Part shown: positions 30,925-41,841 of the stretch, one piece after another
Position numbering within the stretch: the stretch's first letter is position 1
Layout of the letters: the number at the start of each line of letters is the position of its first letter
DNA from: Isochrysis galbana
Taxonomy: Eukaryota; Haptophyta; Isochrysidales; Isochrysidaceae
NCBI GenBank assembly: GCA_018136815.1
Contig: CM030931.1
Location: forward strand, 5,586,148-5,650,147
Reading direction: 5' to 3'
DNA length: 64,000 nt
The notes under the pieces: model-generated
Told to the model about the DNA's origin: nothing
The model's database searches: none
Seen by the model: only the letters and a program-made list of their open reading frames with translations
Position numbers and translations under genes: made by a program

Positions 30925-31078
30925 GATTGAACGCGTTCCACGTGTAGACTGATGGTGATTGAACGCTTTTCCATGCGGTGGGGGTGATGGCGATTGAACG
31001 CGTTCCACGTGTAGACTGATGGTGATTGAACGCTTTTCTATGCTGTGGGTGATGGTGATTGAGCGCTTCTCGCCTGAC
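30925..31078 (-). repeat. Minisatellite, inverted second array
   Basis: The same TTCAATCRCCATCA units as 11879-12213, read on the minus strand, with the same linkers and the same outer edge GGCGAGAAGCGCTCAAT. Five units or so. Confidence 0.85.
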
Positions 31079-31323
31079 GTCGTCGCCGCCAGACGCTCTA
31101 GCTCCACCAGGCGGGCCGTCGCGCGGAGAGTGCGGATCTGCGTAGCTGTGAGGCTGTCTCCCAATAGGCCTCGAGCCTCTAGCTTCTCCTCGAGCCATTT
31201 CCCAGCCTCCACAGCCCACAGCCCCCCCCAGAGGGCGAAGGACACACGGCGAAGGGATTGCGCCGGCGCGAGGAATTGGCCGCTTGGCCGCCCACGAAGT
31301 ACTTAAGGCTTTAGGGTTGGAAG
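31079..31323. other. Spacer
   Basis: A GC-rich stretch whose minus-strand frame (LEARGLLGDSLTATQIRTLR) reads like protein, but I could not assign it. Confidence 0.3.
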
Positions 31324-31512
31324 CCTGGATGGGAAATACGGTGCTGGGGCTTGCAAATAGCAAATACAGCCAAATACATATGTATTTGGCCGGAGGCCAA
31401 ATACATTTCAAATACATTCGAGGCCTACAACCCAGGACGCGCTTCAAATACAGCCAAATACATATGTATTTGGCCTCTGGCCAAATACGGTAAATACGTA
31501 CTTCCCATCTAT
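31324..31512. mobile_element. Palindromic short element, family 2 (diverged copy)
   Basis: The ends (GATGGGAAATACGG on the left, CGTACTTCCCATCTA on the right) and the internal palindrome CCAAATACATATGTATTTGG match the complete copy at 43485-43693. No target duplication remains. Confidence 0.75.
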
Positions 31513-32177
31513 CTAGAGTACAAGTAGGTAGTAAAAATAATACGCGCGTTCACTTTTTTTGGGGGGGTGAGTATGTAGTTGACGGGTGTTCATTGTCGCG
31601 CGCCTTGAGTTGGGTGTGTTCGCGGCACAGCCGCGAGGTGTTGAGCGCCGCGTGTACGCGGCACGAGGAAAATTGTCAGTGTTTTTCACGGTGTTCACTT
31701 TGGGGATCAAGGGAGTAGTAGGTAGTTGACTATGTTCAAATGGTCAAAAAGTTTGAGTTGCGTTCGCGTTCGACTATTTTTTGTACCACCTACTTGTACG
31801 GTTGGAAGGCTCCTCCTGCGGCCTCTCCGCCATTTCCCGGCAGTCCAGACGTTTTGGATCTTCTCTCCTATCCAATCAATAATCTATTTCGGGATCGGAG
31901 AGAATCTCCGCTTCTTCCGCCGCGTCGCCCGCCACTCGGGGAGTCGCTCCGAGGCCATCCGCACCGCCGAAGTGACGATCCGTGATTATGTGATAAATGT
32001 GCCTTGTGAACATTAGAAACACCCGCGGGTTCAACACGCCTTCCCTACACGAGAACGCAGTCTAGGTCACGAGGGTCAAAACTTTGTTTCCCAGCGTGGA
32101 AACCCTTGTCATTGAGAGGTTCTCCTCCTCTCTCTTCTCTCTTCTCCTCGCATCTCTCTTTGTCTCTCCCTCTCTCG
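31513..32177. other. Spacer and upstream region of the carrier gene
   Basis: No gene is supported. The last 70 bases before the carrier ATG are (CT)-rich on the coding strand, as before other genes here. Confidence 0.4.
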
Positions 32178-34321
32178 ATGGCTCCCTCGTCGGAGCGCCA
32201 CGCTTACCCGCTGCGCTCCTTCGCGGCGGGGGCAGCTGCGGGGGCGCTCGACACGTGTGTGACGATGCCTCTCGACACGATCAAGACCCAGATGCAGATC
32301 CGCGCCCACCGCTCCGTCTACAGCTGCGCTGAGAAGATTATCGCAGCAGACGGTCTGAAGGGTCTCTACTATGGTTTCCCTCCCTTCCTACTGCAGGTGA
32401 GTCCCCCACGCGGCGGCCCGACGGGGGGAAGGGGGGTGGGAGGAGCAAGGGTGGCCACAGCGTGGGTGGAGTGGGAGACGGGCGGGTGGGAGGGGGGGCC
32501 AGGGGGCGGTGGAAGGGATTGTGGGAGCGACGGGCGGGTAGTATCAAGGGCTTTTCCCAGGCATTCCCGATTGCTTCCGCACGCAAGCGGGACGGCGCTT
32601 ATGAGGGGAATTGGGGGTGGGGGAGGAGGGAGGGGGTGGGGAAGCGGGGAGGGGGGCGCGGGACGTCTCGATAGAAGACCTTCTCTGGGGCTGGAGTGTG
32701 AGGGGCGCGGAGTGGGTTCGAAGGGTACGGATTCGGTGTCGGCAGACGGGGTCAAGGCTGGCCTTCTATGCTTTCCCTCCTCTCCTGTTGCATGCAGCTC
32801 GGGGGCTGTTTGCGGGTGCGGGGCTGGCTCGAGGTGCAGGTCAGGGTCGGCTGTTGGGAGGCGATTGTCCGCAGGGGAAGGGGCAGTGTCGGCCGCTAGG
32901 ATCAAACGACTCTACGTCGGTTTCACTCCTTTCCCGATGCATTCAAGGGTGGGCAATGGGAGAGAGCAGTTTGGAGAATGCTCGAGCGAGACGACACTTT
33001 GCGGATGGATAAGGCTCGCAGGTGGTGGATTAGCTCTTCGTGGGATCCCAATCTGATTTGCGCTACCCTTCCTGCTCGAGGTGGTATTGGGGAGCTTTGA
33101 GGTTGCAGGGCGTTTGGGAGTGCTCTAAGTTTGTCGCCGGAGGTGGCTGGGGCAGGATCAAGGGAGGGCCCGGGGGGGGGGGGGGGGGGCGGGGGGTCAA
33201 ATGATGGTTTCGAATGTACGAGTTCTGAATGCAACTGCGCCTATGACCGCCTGCAGGCGTCAGGTAAGGCAGCGGTGCGCTTCTGCATGTACGATGTGCT
33301 AGTCAAGTTGGTCGACAGTGCTGGAGTGCAGCGAGAGCGCAAGCCCGCGTTATGGAGTGGGCTCTGCGGGCTCGGTGCGGGTATGGCCGAGGCTCTGTTC
33401 TGGACCGCGCCTACAGAGAGGCTCAAGGTGCTGCGGCAAGCGCGAGCCGGTGAGGGCAAGACGTGCACGCCGCCGTCGGTGTTTTCGATCGTCACCCAAC
33501 GAGGCTTGGGTGACCTCTACGTCGGCGCCGGGGCCACCGCTGCCAGACAGGCCTCTTCGGTCGCGATGCGCTTCTGCTTCCTCGATGGCGCCAAGAGCCA
33601 GATCTGTACGCGGATGGGTTACGAGAAGAAGAGCGCACCCTCGTGGGTCACCTTCTTGAGCGGCGGCATCGGAGGTTGCCTCTCCGCGGTGCGCCCCCTG
33701 TGCCATCCATCCACATAGCGCGTGCGCACTCGCCATCCAAGAGCCCAGTGCAGCTCCTGGCTGGGACGACTTCACGTCATAGCTCGACATGTACGCTCCA
33801 TGGACCAGCATCATCCCGAGAAACTGAGTCTGGCCGCGCACTGCTCACGCAGGTGCTCAACAACCCGATCGATGTGGTAAAGTCGCGCATCCAGGCGGGC
33901 AACGGATCGTTGGGCATCGTGGGAGCACTGCGGGAGGTGAGCTCATGGCAGCCAAGCAAGGCGCTCGGTCAGCGGTGGCGTGAGCTTGCGACTGGAGGAC
34001 CCGCAAGCCGCGGCATGCGCCCATCTCTGCGCACCGAGACATCCGCTGGTGCGTAAACGTTTCTCACCTCGGAGGCCTACTTGTGCGGCGCAGGTCATCG
34101 CCGAGCGTGGGATCACAGTGCTCGCAGCGGGGCTGCAGGCGCGTGCAACTCGGCTCTTCTTAAGCCAGGTGCGAGCGGTCCACCGGATGCAGAGCACCCA
34201 CGACAACTATCGCCGACCCCACCGCTATCTAGGCGATGGATTGGCCCACACCTTTCTCTTGGGGGCCTCGCAGGCGATCCAATTCACCGTGGTTGAGAAG
34301 CTCATCAAACTATGTACCTAG
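32178..34321 (+). CDS. Mitochondrial carrier (SLC25 family; tricarboxylate-carrier-like), 5 exons
   Basis: An inner-membrane solute exchanger with three tandem two-helix repeats. Exons 32178-32396, 33257-33688, 33853-33936, 34094-34168 and 34274-34321 join in phase to 285 residues, the usual family length. The three signature motifs are PLDTIK (about 31-36), PTERLK (125-130) and PIDVVK (222-227), each at the end of an odd-numbered helix, followed by the family's aromatic/G motifs (GLYYGFPPF, GLGDLYVG). The order LCGLGAGMAEALF and VAMRFCFLDG resembles citrate (SLC25A1-type) carriers, but substrate assignment from sequence alone is uncertain. The third repeat is short (VIAERGITVLAAGLQARATR). 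Intron 1 is 860 bp and G-rich; all introns are GT-AG. Confidence 0.88.
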
Positions 34322-34564
34322 AGGTGGGACGCAGACTTGTCGACGTCCGTGTGCGCTCGTGGGCAATGCGCTGCGCATGCGAGGGGCGGACGAAGCATCG
34401 CCTGCCCTTTGCCCGCTCTTCTTCCAAAGAGAGTGCAGGATGTCCTTCCTGTAGATTACGAGTCATTGGTCCGGCTTGCACCGCCTGCTTGCTTGCCGAG
34501 GCTGTTCAGCGGAAGAGTATTTTCAGTGCGCACAACCCATCATTCGTTAACTTTGTGCACATAT

Positions 34565-34616
34565 AATACGCCATACAACAACGCAATTCTCCCTTGTTGC
34601 TGTTGTATGGCGTATT
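34565..34616. promoter_or_regulatory. 16-bp perfect hairpin in the carrier 3' flank
   Basis: AATACGCCATACAACA (34565-34580) pairs with TGTTGTATGGCGTATT (34601-34616) across a 20-base loop, about 245 bases past the carrier stop. It could be a 3' UTR RNA structure or the remnant of a tiny inverted-repeat element. It has no match elsewhere in the window. Confidence 0.6.
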
Positions 34617-35404
34617 CGTCAGCTACGGGAAGTTCCATAAATCTCCGGCCCTTATACCCGTTTCCCCATTAGGCTGGTGGGTGGTGGTATTGTAGCTCTT
34701 CAGGCTAGCTGATACCGTTCCGGGCTGTCGGAAACTTGACCCAAGTAGTCGGTGTTGATGTGGAGCCATATATTGTTATAATATTGTTAACTTTGCTAAT
34801 GTAGCGTTCGTCTTCCGAGACTCTGACTCTGACCTCTTTGGGTTCCGTATCTCCCGACTCTTGTGACGGGGTGTCGTTATCGTGTCTCGCCATTCACCTC
34901 CAGTGTCCGGCGGCGGGCACTCCGCCTCCACCGCTTGTCCAAGAACGTGTGTCGCGTGGTTGACCACGTCGTCCAATGAGTCCAAAAACCCTTTCTTGTA
35001 GATCGTGCGGCCCTCGTGCATGAATTCCTGTGGTAGGGCGCTCCATCGCAACTAAGTATAATATAGTATGAACTATGAACTTAGTGCACCAATGCCAATG
35101 CACCCCTACCCCCCTAGTAGTGCCGCAGCATTTCCCCCCCCCTGCTGAAGCGGCAGAGTTTCTGGTGCGGTGTACATAGGGCGTTGTCTTCCGAAAAGAC
35201 GCCGAGTTGTGAGCTTTTCAATATGAAGTGGCCATCCGGAAGTGCCCGCGATGTCGGGTAGAGCGCCTGTCTTTCCCATGGTCTACAAGTGAAACGGGCG
35301 GGCTGCGGCGCCGATCTGGCGCGTCTCTCGATCTCGTGAACCGAGTCGCAGCCGATCTCTCATCGCCCTCTCGATCTCATTTTGTCGCCCTTATCTCCAC
35401 AGAC
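34617..35404 (-). other. Spacer with an unassigned minus-strand ORF
   Basis: The frame 35051-34776 (91 residues) has protein-like composition (FMHEGRTIYKKGFLDSLDD) and an acidic/basic tail, but no family is recognised. Nothing else is seen in this stretch. Confidence 0.3.
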
Positions 35405-35570
35405 CGATGGAAACTAACTTTATAGTTGGTCGCCATGGAGCGCGCCGCCGCTCCCCACCTCTCCTTCGGGCCCCCCGCCGCGGCCCTGTGGCAAGCTGGG
35501 CTGCCAGAGAGGAGTGGGGGAAGGGGGGGGGAGGGGAGCGGCGCGCGGCGGGCCTCCGCGGCCGCTGCAG
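35405..35570 (-). repeat. Dispersed repeat C, copy 3 (inverted, end only)
   Basis: Begins with AACTTTATAGTT (the repeat C terminal hairpin in inverse sense), then CATGGAGCGCGCC and CCTTCGGGCCCCCCGCCG, the inverse of the 17013-17105 order. Confidence 0.7.
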
Positions 35571-36122
35571 CGGGTAAGTCCCCGGCACCCGGGGAGATAG
35601 CCGCTGGAGCGAGCCCTTATTGTCACTTTTTAGTACCAGATCTCCCACTGTGCTCCCGGGAGATTTCCATCAATCTGAAAGACTTCAGCGTATCATACCG
35701 CTGGAGAGATACCGACTTTCGAGGGGCTTGCTATGGGCACTCGAGCTCCTCAGGCGCCTTGAGGAAGACATTCCTCGATTGGCGGGGCGGAGTTTTCATA
35801 TTCAACTCGCCAGCGGTCCGGCCTCTTCAGCAGAGGGGGGGAAATGCTGCGGCCGCGGGGAAGTCGCCGGATGGCGGTGGGGGGGGGGGGGGGATGGCCG
35901 GGAAGTGGGGGTGTAGAACGCTAGCGTGAGAGTATAGTTCGTGGGTCCAGAGCCGCGTGCGCGGCGAGAGTATCAAATCATTTTCAAAGTTTGTATCATT
36001 CCGGCATCCAGTGCTAGCCCTTGTGTACGCTGAGTGTGCAGTCTGCACTTTGCTAGATGCCCATTAGCAATGTTGAGTGGCGATGCGATGCGGCAGCATG
36101 GTGGGAAACGAGCACCTACTTT
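35571..36122. other. Spacer
   Basis: No gene is recognised. A G-run lies at about 35878-35893. The 3' untranslated region of the minus-strand histidine kinase should fall in the last part. Confidence 0.3.
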
Positions 36123-38751
36123 TCAAGTGCTTGAGTAGCATCTCTCGTGTGGAACATCGGCAACGGTCTGCGCTACCCCTCCATGCGATCGATGCCAGAC
36201 CGACGCATGCGCATCCAACAGCTTCTTGGCAATGGTGGTGGGGACAATGTCCTTGGCGAACGCAAAGTCAACTTGGGGTAACCTCTCAAGCGCTTTCAGA
36301 GTCTTCGGGGACGCACCGCTCAGGATGCACACGACTCCGTTGAAGCCGCGCTCCTTAAGTTCTAGAGCAAGGTCCGAACCTTTCACACTAACCACTCCCT
36401 CGATGTCGATGTTTTCGTCGAGGAGCACGATGTCCGCCGGTGGCAAGTCGGCGGGCTCTAGAGACCTGACCATGGGCGTGCGAGGCGGTTGGCAGCTCAA
36501 ACTCGTTGCGTCCAATGGGAATTTGGGTCAGAAATCAGACAAGCAAGCGCAGACCAAACGAGTGAGCGAGATTGGATCTCCGCCCAGCGTTGAGATTGGG
36601 CGTGCCAATCGCGCGTTCCGGGGACCGCTGCTTGCAGGAGGAAACGTACAGCGTGCGCTTTCCCATCACAACGTCAACGAACTTCAAGACCTCATCGAGA
36701 TGGGCTCCGAGGCTACCGCTACGGCTCACGTCCGCCTTGATGAAGGAACTAAACAGAATCGCCTGACCAGCCAGGAGCGGGGTGCGGAAGGCGATGGGCC
36801 GGGGGCTCCGCTAGCTCAAAAGTCTGTGTGCGACGACGATGGCAGCACTGACCTGCAGCTTTCGCAGCGACTCCATGTCATCAATTCCGATACAAACAGG
36901 AGATGGAGGATCGATGGTCGCCATGGCTGCCGTGCTGAGAGTAAGTGGCGGGACCTGTGCTCGCTCAACGACTGCCATCTGAGGCTCCCTCAGCGTGGAT
37001 TGCTGTGGTTTGTGGCAGCACACTGCCGGAAGGACAATGTGCACCGTCGTGTAGCGCTTGTCCGCCTCGATGTATGCGTCGCCACCAATCGATCTTGCCG
37101 CCAGCCTCACCGAGGATAGGCCTAGCCCATTACTGCAGGAAAGGCGGGAGCACGAGTGTAAGTTGCTGCAGCATCCACGAGGCATGGTGCAGGAGCGCAC
37201 GTTCATGCAGCAGCCAAGAGGCGTCGTGCTCCAGGCGCGGCTCGCACACCTCAGCAGGCTCTCAGCGGAGCCCGCATGCCGCTCGCACTTACGGTGCCCC
37301 TTGTGGAAGACCAGCTCGCACTCCTCCGGTGTGAGGTGCGGGACGCCCGGACGGTTAATGTTGGCGATTGAGAGGTGCAGCGTCGCCACATCTGACCCGG
37401 GCTCTAGCCACGGGACAAAGCAAGATGGGATGGTCAGGACGGTCGATGGGCTGGGTAACGCACGCATTGCGGCTCTCCCGCGTCGCTAGAGTCGAGCTGT
37501 GCTCGGCAGCCTCTTGAGGGGAGAACCACGCCAAACGGGATGATTGTGCGCGGTGGGCTGCTCCCAACGTTGCATCGCTCACCCTCTTCAACTCTAGCCT
37601 TGACTTGGATGGGCTCACCAGGCGCCGTGAACTTGTTGGCGTTGGTGCCAACCTCTTGCACCAGGAGCCGTAAGATGGCGGCATCGACCTCGACTTCCTC
37701 CACTGCATCAACGAGGGCGCCTATCGCGAGCATACTCTTGAGCTCGGATTCCAACTTCACCTTGGTCATTGTTGACCTGTAGATGCCTTCTTCCAGCTGC
37801 AGGAACACCTCGCGCTGGTGGCACCTGGGCGAGATGGCCATTGGGAGGGCCATTGGGAGACAAGACGCAACGGCGTAGGCACAATGGGCGGCAAGCTCTT
37901 GAGGGGCAGGGCCAACGCCGGCCCGGTCTACGCGCGAGCGCCACGTACACGATGGGGAAAAGGGAAGGAGGGGCTCGCCGTACCAGTGAGTGGCCTGCCG
38001 TAGCATTCCGACAACATGCTGGATCATCTCATCATCTTGTGCTGACACGTTGTCCGTGCTCGCCCTCGCGTGCTCTGTTGTGCATCCAAGCCGTCAGGAT
38101 GGCTGCCGCCCCACCGCACTGACCCTTGATCACGTGATTCAGCCGCGAGTCAGCCCGTCGATTCATTTCCGCAACTTCTACAATGTAGCGCATCACCTTG
38201 GCATCCATCTTGATCGCCGCCCCACAGATCAGCCCTGTGAGATGTCCCACAAAGATGACCAATGGCCCACGGAATCCGATGGACCAGATTGGATTTACGC
38301 TGTGCATCAGCGTGGTGGCGCCCCCGATGAAGAGTCGCGTCGTCATTGGTAGGCCCCGCGCTCCCATGTAAATCTGGCCGATGAAGAAGCCGAGAGCGCA
38401 AGCCATTGGCTCGAGCGTGAAACCGGTCGGTGGCGGACGGACGGGGATGTACGCAACGTAGTACAAGCAGAAAGGGATGACTGAGATGACTTGTGGCCCT
38501 GGGAGGAACCACCTGATCGAGTAGGGCGGCGCACTGCTTGATTTGGGCTCAAGCACAACGACGGTGAAGATGACGAATGCGCAGAGGAGTAATCCAATGA
38601 AGGCGGGGATGTCATCGGCATAGAAGACAAAGGCGACAGCCATGAGGAGCACGACGAAGGAGATGAGGCTGGTGTGCAGTGAGGTTGAGGAGCCAGCAGT
38701 GTTGGTGAGGCTTAAGAGCCAGCTAATTGCAGGGGGCGGAGCGGGAGCCAT
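36123..38751 (-). CDS. Multi-pass membrane hybrid histidine kinase with receiver domain
   Basis: A two-component sensor. Exon 1 (from ATG 38751) encodes about six hydrophobic helices (residues 28-180) and then ADSRLNHVIKGQC, where H206 is the likely phospho-acceptor; the canonical H-E-x-x-N-P box is absent. Later exons (37824-37583, 37403-37293, 37133-36853) carry an ATPase domain: N-box LLVQEVGTNANKF, a SIANINRPGVP loop, and a glycine-rich NGLGLSSVRLA. Then comes a receiver with acidic pair IGIDD, phospho-Asp in DIVLLDENID and Lys in DFAFAKD (exons 36762-36659 and 36465-36123). Two joins are awkward. Exon 1 to 2 (near 38040-38100) needs a frame change with no good splice site. The exon 4 to 5 join fits the G2 motif only with repeated GTAA at both edges. 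The exon 6/7 intron is best read as GC-AG. The signal sensed is unknown. Confidence 0.78.
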
Positions 38752-39250
38752 TCTTTCCTCCCGCCTTTCTTGGTCTGGCTCGCTGGAGGGAGGGTGGAGG
38801 TTGAGAAGAAGAGGATTGGGCAAGAGCAGCGTTGGTGGAGGAGTGGAAGGAGAGGAGGGAGAGGGAAAGGGGGGGTAGGGGGCGAGAGAGGAGGAGGGGG
38901 AGGCGGCGGAGGGGGCGGAGAAATCGGCCGAGGCTGCTACGGGCGCGAGGCACGCCGGGAGAGGCAGGAGAGAGGAAGAAGGCGGGAGGGGCCTGGGGAG
39001 CGCGTTCCACCCCCCTCGCTCAGCCTTGTGGCTCTCTCAGGTGGGTGGCGCTAGTTACGGACCTTTGTTTCTTTAGATCTCGTCTCTCTTCCCTTCTCTT
39101 CTCCCCTCCCGTTGCTCTCTCTTCGGGGGGGGGGGGGGGGGGGGGGGGGGCCGGGCAGAGAGAGGAGAGGAGAGAGAGAGAGAGAGGGAGAGAGAGAGTG
39201 CAGAAAGAAGGAGTGGTAGGCGATTCCCTCTCTCTCTCTCTCTCTCGGGG
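38752..39250 (-). repeat. Pyrimidine-rich region upstream of the histidine kinase
   Basis: Mostly C/T on the coding strand from about 38770 to 38960, with a second G-run/C-run at 39125-39150. No gene. Confidence 0.7.
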
Positions 39251-39256
39251 TGGGGG

Positions 39257-39660
39257 TAGAGGGGTTGCAGGCGAGAGAAGAGGAGAGAGAAGGAGGGGGG
39301 AGAGGGGGGAGAGGGGGGGGGGGGTAGAGGGGTTGCAGGCGAGAGAAGAGGAGAGAGAAGGAGGGGGGAGAGGGGGGAGAGGGGGGGGGGGGTAGAGGGG
39401 TTGCAGGCGAGAGAAGAGGAGAGAGAAGGAGGGGGGAGAGGGGGGAGAGGGGGGGGGGGGTAGAGGGGTTGCAGGCGAGAGAAGAGGAGAGAGAAGGAGG
39501 GGGGAGAGGGGGGAGAGGGGGGGGGGGTAGAGGGGTTGCAGGCGAGAGAAGAGGAGAGAGAAGGAGGGGGGAGAGGGGGGAGAGGGGGGGGGGGGGTAGA
39601 GGGGTTGCAGGCGAGAGAAGAGGAGAGAGAAGGAGGGGGGAGAGGGGAGAGGGCTAAGAA
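39257..39660. repeat. 68-bp minisatellite, six copies
   Basis: Units begin TAGAGGGGTTGCAGGCGAG at 39257, 39325, 39393, 39461, 39528 and 39597 (spacing 68, 68, 68, 67, 69). They are nearly identical apart from the length of a G-run, so the array is young. Confidence 0.95.
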
Positions 39661-39881
39661 CGCGACCTCGAGGAGAGCTTGGTCCCAGAGCGGGCGGGAT
39701 CTGATCTCCCGATTCCCCCTCCCCCCCCTCCCCCCGCGGCCGAGTTCGAAGCCGATGAGAAGGCTCAGGGCCTTCCGCCGGGGAGGGAGGGGGGGGGGAG
39801 GCCCTGAGGGAGAGAGAGAGGGAGAGGGAGAGAGAGAGAGAGAGAGAGGGAGAGAGGGAGGGAGAGGGAGAGAGAGAGGGA

Positions 39882-39922
<41 letters not shown>

Positions 39923-40086
39923 GACGGGATTCCTCCATGTCTCGCTGAAACCGGCGACGTGGTTGGGGGGGGAGGGAGGCGCGGGGGCGGGCGGAGGAGG
40001 AGGGGGGAGGGGGGAGGGGTGCGGGGTGCGGCTCGAGAGAGTGAAAGTAGAAAGTAGCGGGGGGTTTTGCAGGGGTTTCACTCCGA
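39661..40086. repeat. Purine-rich low-complexity tract
   Basis: (GA)n and G-runs at about 39785-39920 and 39965-40020. No gene. Confidence 0.7.
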
Positions 40087-40144
40087 TTTCACCGAGGTTT
40101 CACTCCGCTTTAGACTTCAAACTCGGAGTGAAACCTCGGTGAAA
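40087..40144. repeat. Perfect 21-bp hairpin
   Basis: Arms 40087-40107 and 40124-40144 are exact reverse complements around a 16-base loop. An 11-base piece of the left arm (GTTTCACTCCG) also occurs just outside it at 40076-40086. It may be a small RNA precursor or a palindromic element. Confidence 0.85.
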
Positions 40145-40374
40145 CCATGTTTGTTTAACTCCGCCCAGTGGGCGCGAAGAACAACTCTGGCGGGTTTCAC
40201 TACCAGTGTTTTGCTTCTACGCGAGCGATGGCGGTGCGCTTGCGCCCGCCACCCTGGGAGCGAAAGGGTGTGGGGGTGCGGCGGCACCGGGGCCACGCGA
40301 GCCCGCGCGCGCACACCAACCTCACCTATCATCACCTCACTCTCGCCCTCTCCCGGCACGCCGTGAACGCAGGC

Positions 40375-40582
40375 CGAGGCGGTCGACACGAACAAGAAGT
40401 GGCGCATGGATTGGACCGAGCCGCGGAAGATCGCTCTGCTGAAGCAGGTGATCGACTGCGGCCCGAAGGCCTTCATGACCTTCAAGGAGGGCAAGTCAAG
40501 GGACGGCGAGAAGCACACCCAGGCGCACGCGTGGACGAACAAGACCGACGGCATCCTGACGCTCACCTTGCTAGACGAGTAA
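40375..40582 (+). CDS. Possible terminal exon of a Myb/SANT-like DNA-binding protein
   Basis: After an acceptor-like GTGAACGCAG the frame reads about 68 residues to TAA at 40580: TNKKWRMDWTEPRKIALLKQ, VIDCGPKAFMTFKEGKS, then HAWTNKTDGIL. The W-x(7)-ALLKxVI pattern resembles Myb/SANT-like domains of transposon-derived or algal proteins. I found no convincing upstream exon; the 5' side is truncated or unrecognised. It is short, high in G+C and coherent, but the call is tentative. Confidence 0.4.
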
Positions 40583-40854
40583 GACTAGTAACCGGTTTAC
40601 CAGATATCTAGATACTAGGTATCTTTGCCTATTAAGTAGCCGGATCCAGGTATCCAGATAGGGATCGTGCGCCGCGCTACCAGGCAGCCGGATATCCAGA
40701 TAGTAAATCCTGACATTCCAGATAAAAAAAATTCTTTCTGAAGATTCGGGGCTACTCGCCTACTAGCTATGGGTCACACCTGTGCCTTCGCTATCTACAT
40801 CGCCCTTAACTTCCCTCCCTCCACCTCTTTCCCTGCCCCCCTTCTTTCCTTTTT
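40583..40854. other. AT-rich spacer with short GATATC/CCAGATA repeats
   Basis: Repeated phrases (CCAGATATCTAG, CAGGTATCCAGATAG, CGGATATCCAGATAG) resemble subterminal repeats of a decayed DNA element. No ends were defined. Confidence 0.35.
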
Positions 40855-40930
40855 CTTCGGTTTCCGGGGTCCGGCCTCGGTACACTACCTGGGGCCTGGT
40901 TCGGAGTGTGGGGCTCGGGCAGGCCTTTCG
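40855..40930 (+). repeat. Dispersed repeat D, copy 2
   Basis: Same sense and order as 9700-9775. It lies about 180 bp beyond the 3' end of the minus-strand LINE fragment. Confidence 0.7.
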
Positions 40931-41111
40931 AGTTTGTCGATAGTGTTGTGTGTGTCTGTCCGTCTTCGTCTTGTTTGTGTTAGTTAGGTCTGGTTCCTAA
41001 TGTCCCCGGCATCAATTTTGAGTGGCGTGCCAAAGCTTCAATTGCTAAGGTTGTCTTGCTCCTTGATCCCCTCGACAGCGTGGACGATCCCTAGCTTGGT
41101 GGTTAGTGCCA

Positions 41112-41513
41112 CTATCTCTGCATTGGGCCTAAGACCAAATGGTAAAATTCCCAGTTGACCCTGTCGAAGGCCTTTTCCCAGTCGAGCGCCAGGAGGAGTC
41201 CTGGCTCCCCCGTTTCGTCTAGGTATGCATTCGTCAGTTGTAACAGATGAGTGGCTTCTCCGATCAACCGTTTCGGGACGAAGCCTAACTGGTCTTTCGA
41301 GATTATGTTACCGATTACTTTTTTTAATCTATTCGTAAGCACCTTGGCCAATATTTTGTAGTCGCTTTGCAGGAGCGTGATGGGTCTATAGTTCCTAGGA
41401 TCTCTCGTGTCTCCTTTTTTATATAGAAGTATTATGTCGCCTTCTCTCATGGATACGTTAAGTTGCCCCTGCTCTAGAGCTAGATTTAGCATTTTAAGGA
41501 AGTCATGTTTCAC
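41112..41513 (-). mobile_element. LINE reverse transcriptase, N-terminal half
   Basis: 133 residues: GDIILLYKKGDTRDPRNYRP, ITLLQSDYKILAKVLTNRL, DQLGFVPKRL and LLALDWEKAFDRVNW, the last with the first catalytic Asp. It is clearly the finger and palm-A region of a non-LTR RT, with no stop codon inside. Confidence 0.88.
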
Positions 41514-41835
41514 TAGGTGCTCCGTTTATTATTATGCCGTTCACGCTGTCGTCGTTGTTTATGGCGCGGGTGAGGGCCTCCGCCGTGAGGAGGAAGGCGA
41601 GCGGTGACAGCGGGCAGCCTTGAGGGACTCCGCTGCTTATGGTGAAGGGGAAGCTCCTGCCCCCGTTTGATTTTATGTACCGTATCGGGCGTGCATGTGG
41701 GTTCGTCAATGCTTTCGCGTATCTTTTGAAGTCCTTGCCGAATTTAAGAAGGTCTAGTCCCGCGTGAAGGTTGAGGTCTTTGATATCGCCGCCTAGTTCC
41801 TTGCAATTGCGCACCGCGTAATCGAGGCCCTCCCC
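41503..41835 (-). mobile_element. LINE reverse transcriptase, central part, out of order
   Basis: Encodes PFTISSGVPQGCPLSPLAFL and then LTAEALTRAINNDDSVNGI, RT motif B, which normally follows the DWEKAFDRVNW motif. Here it lies 5' of it on the same strand, so the two halves are permuted. The fragment starts next to a (CT)n run at 41842-41891. Confidence 0.85.
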
Positions 41836-41839
41836 TCCC

Positions 41840-41841
<2 letters not shown>

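Noticed and set aside
38040-38100. 22-base GC-AG intron joining histidine kinase exons 1 and 2
   Set aside because: It would restore the frame but is shorter than any plausible spliceosomal intron here. The join is left unresolved.
39020-40081. 353-residue minus-strand ORF
   Set aside because: It is a translation of purine/pyrimidine low complexity and the 68-bp minisatellite (Ser/Leu/Pro only).
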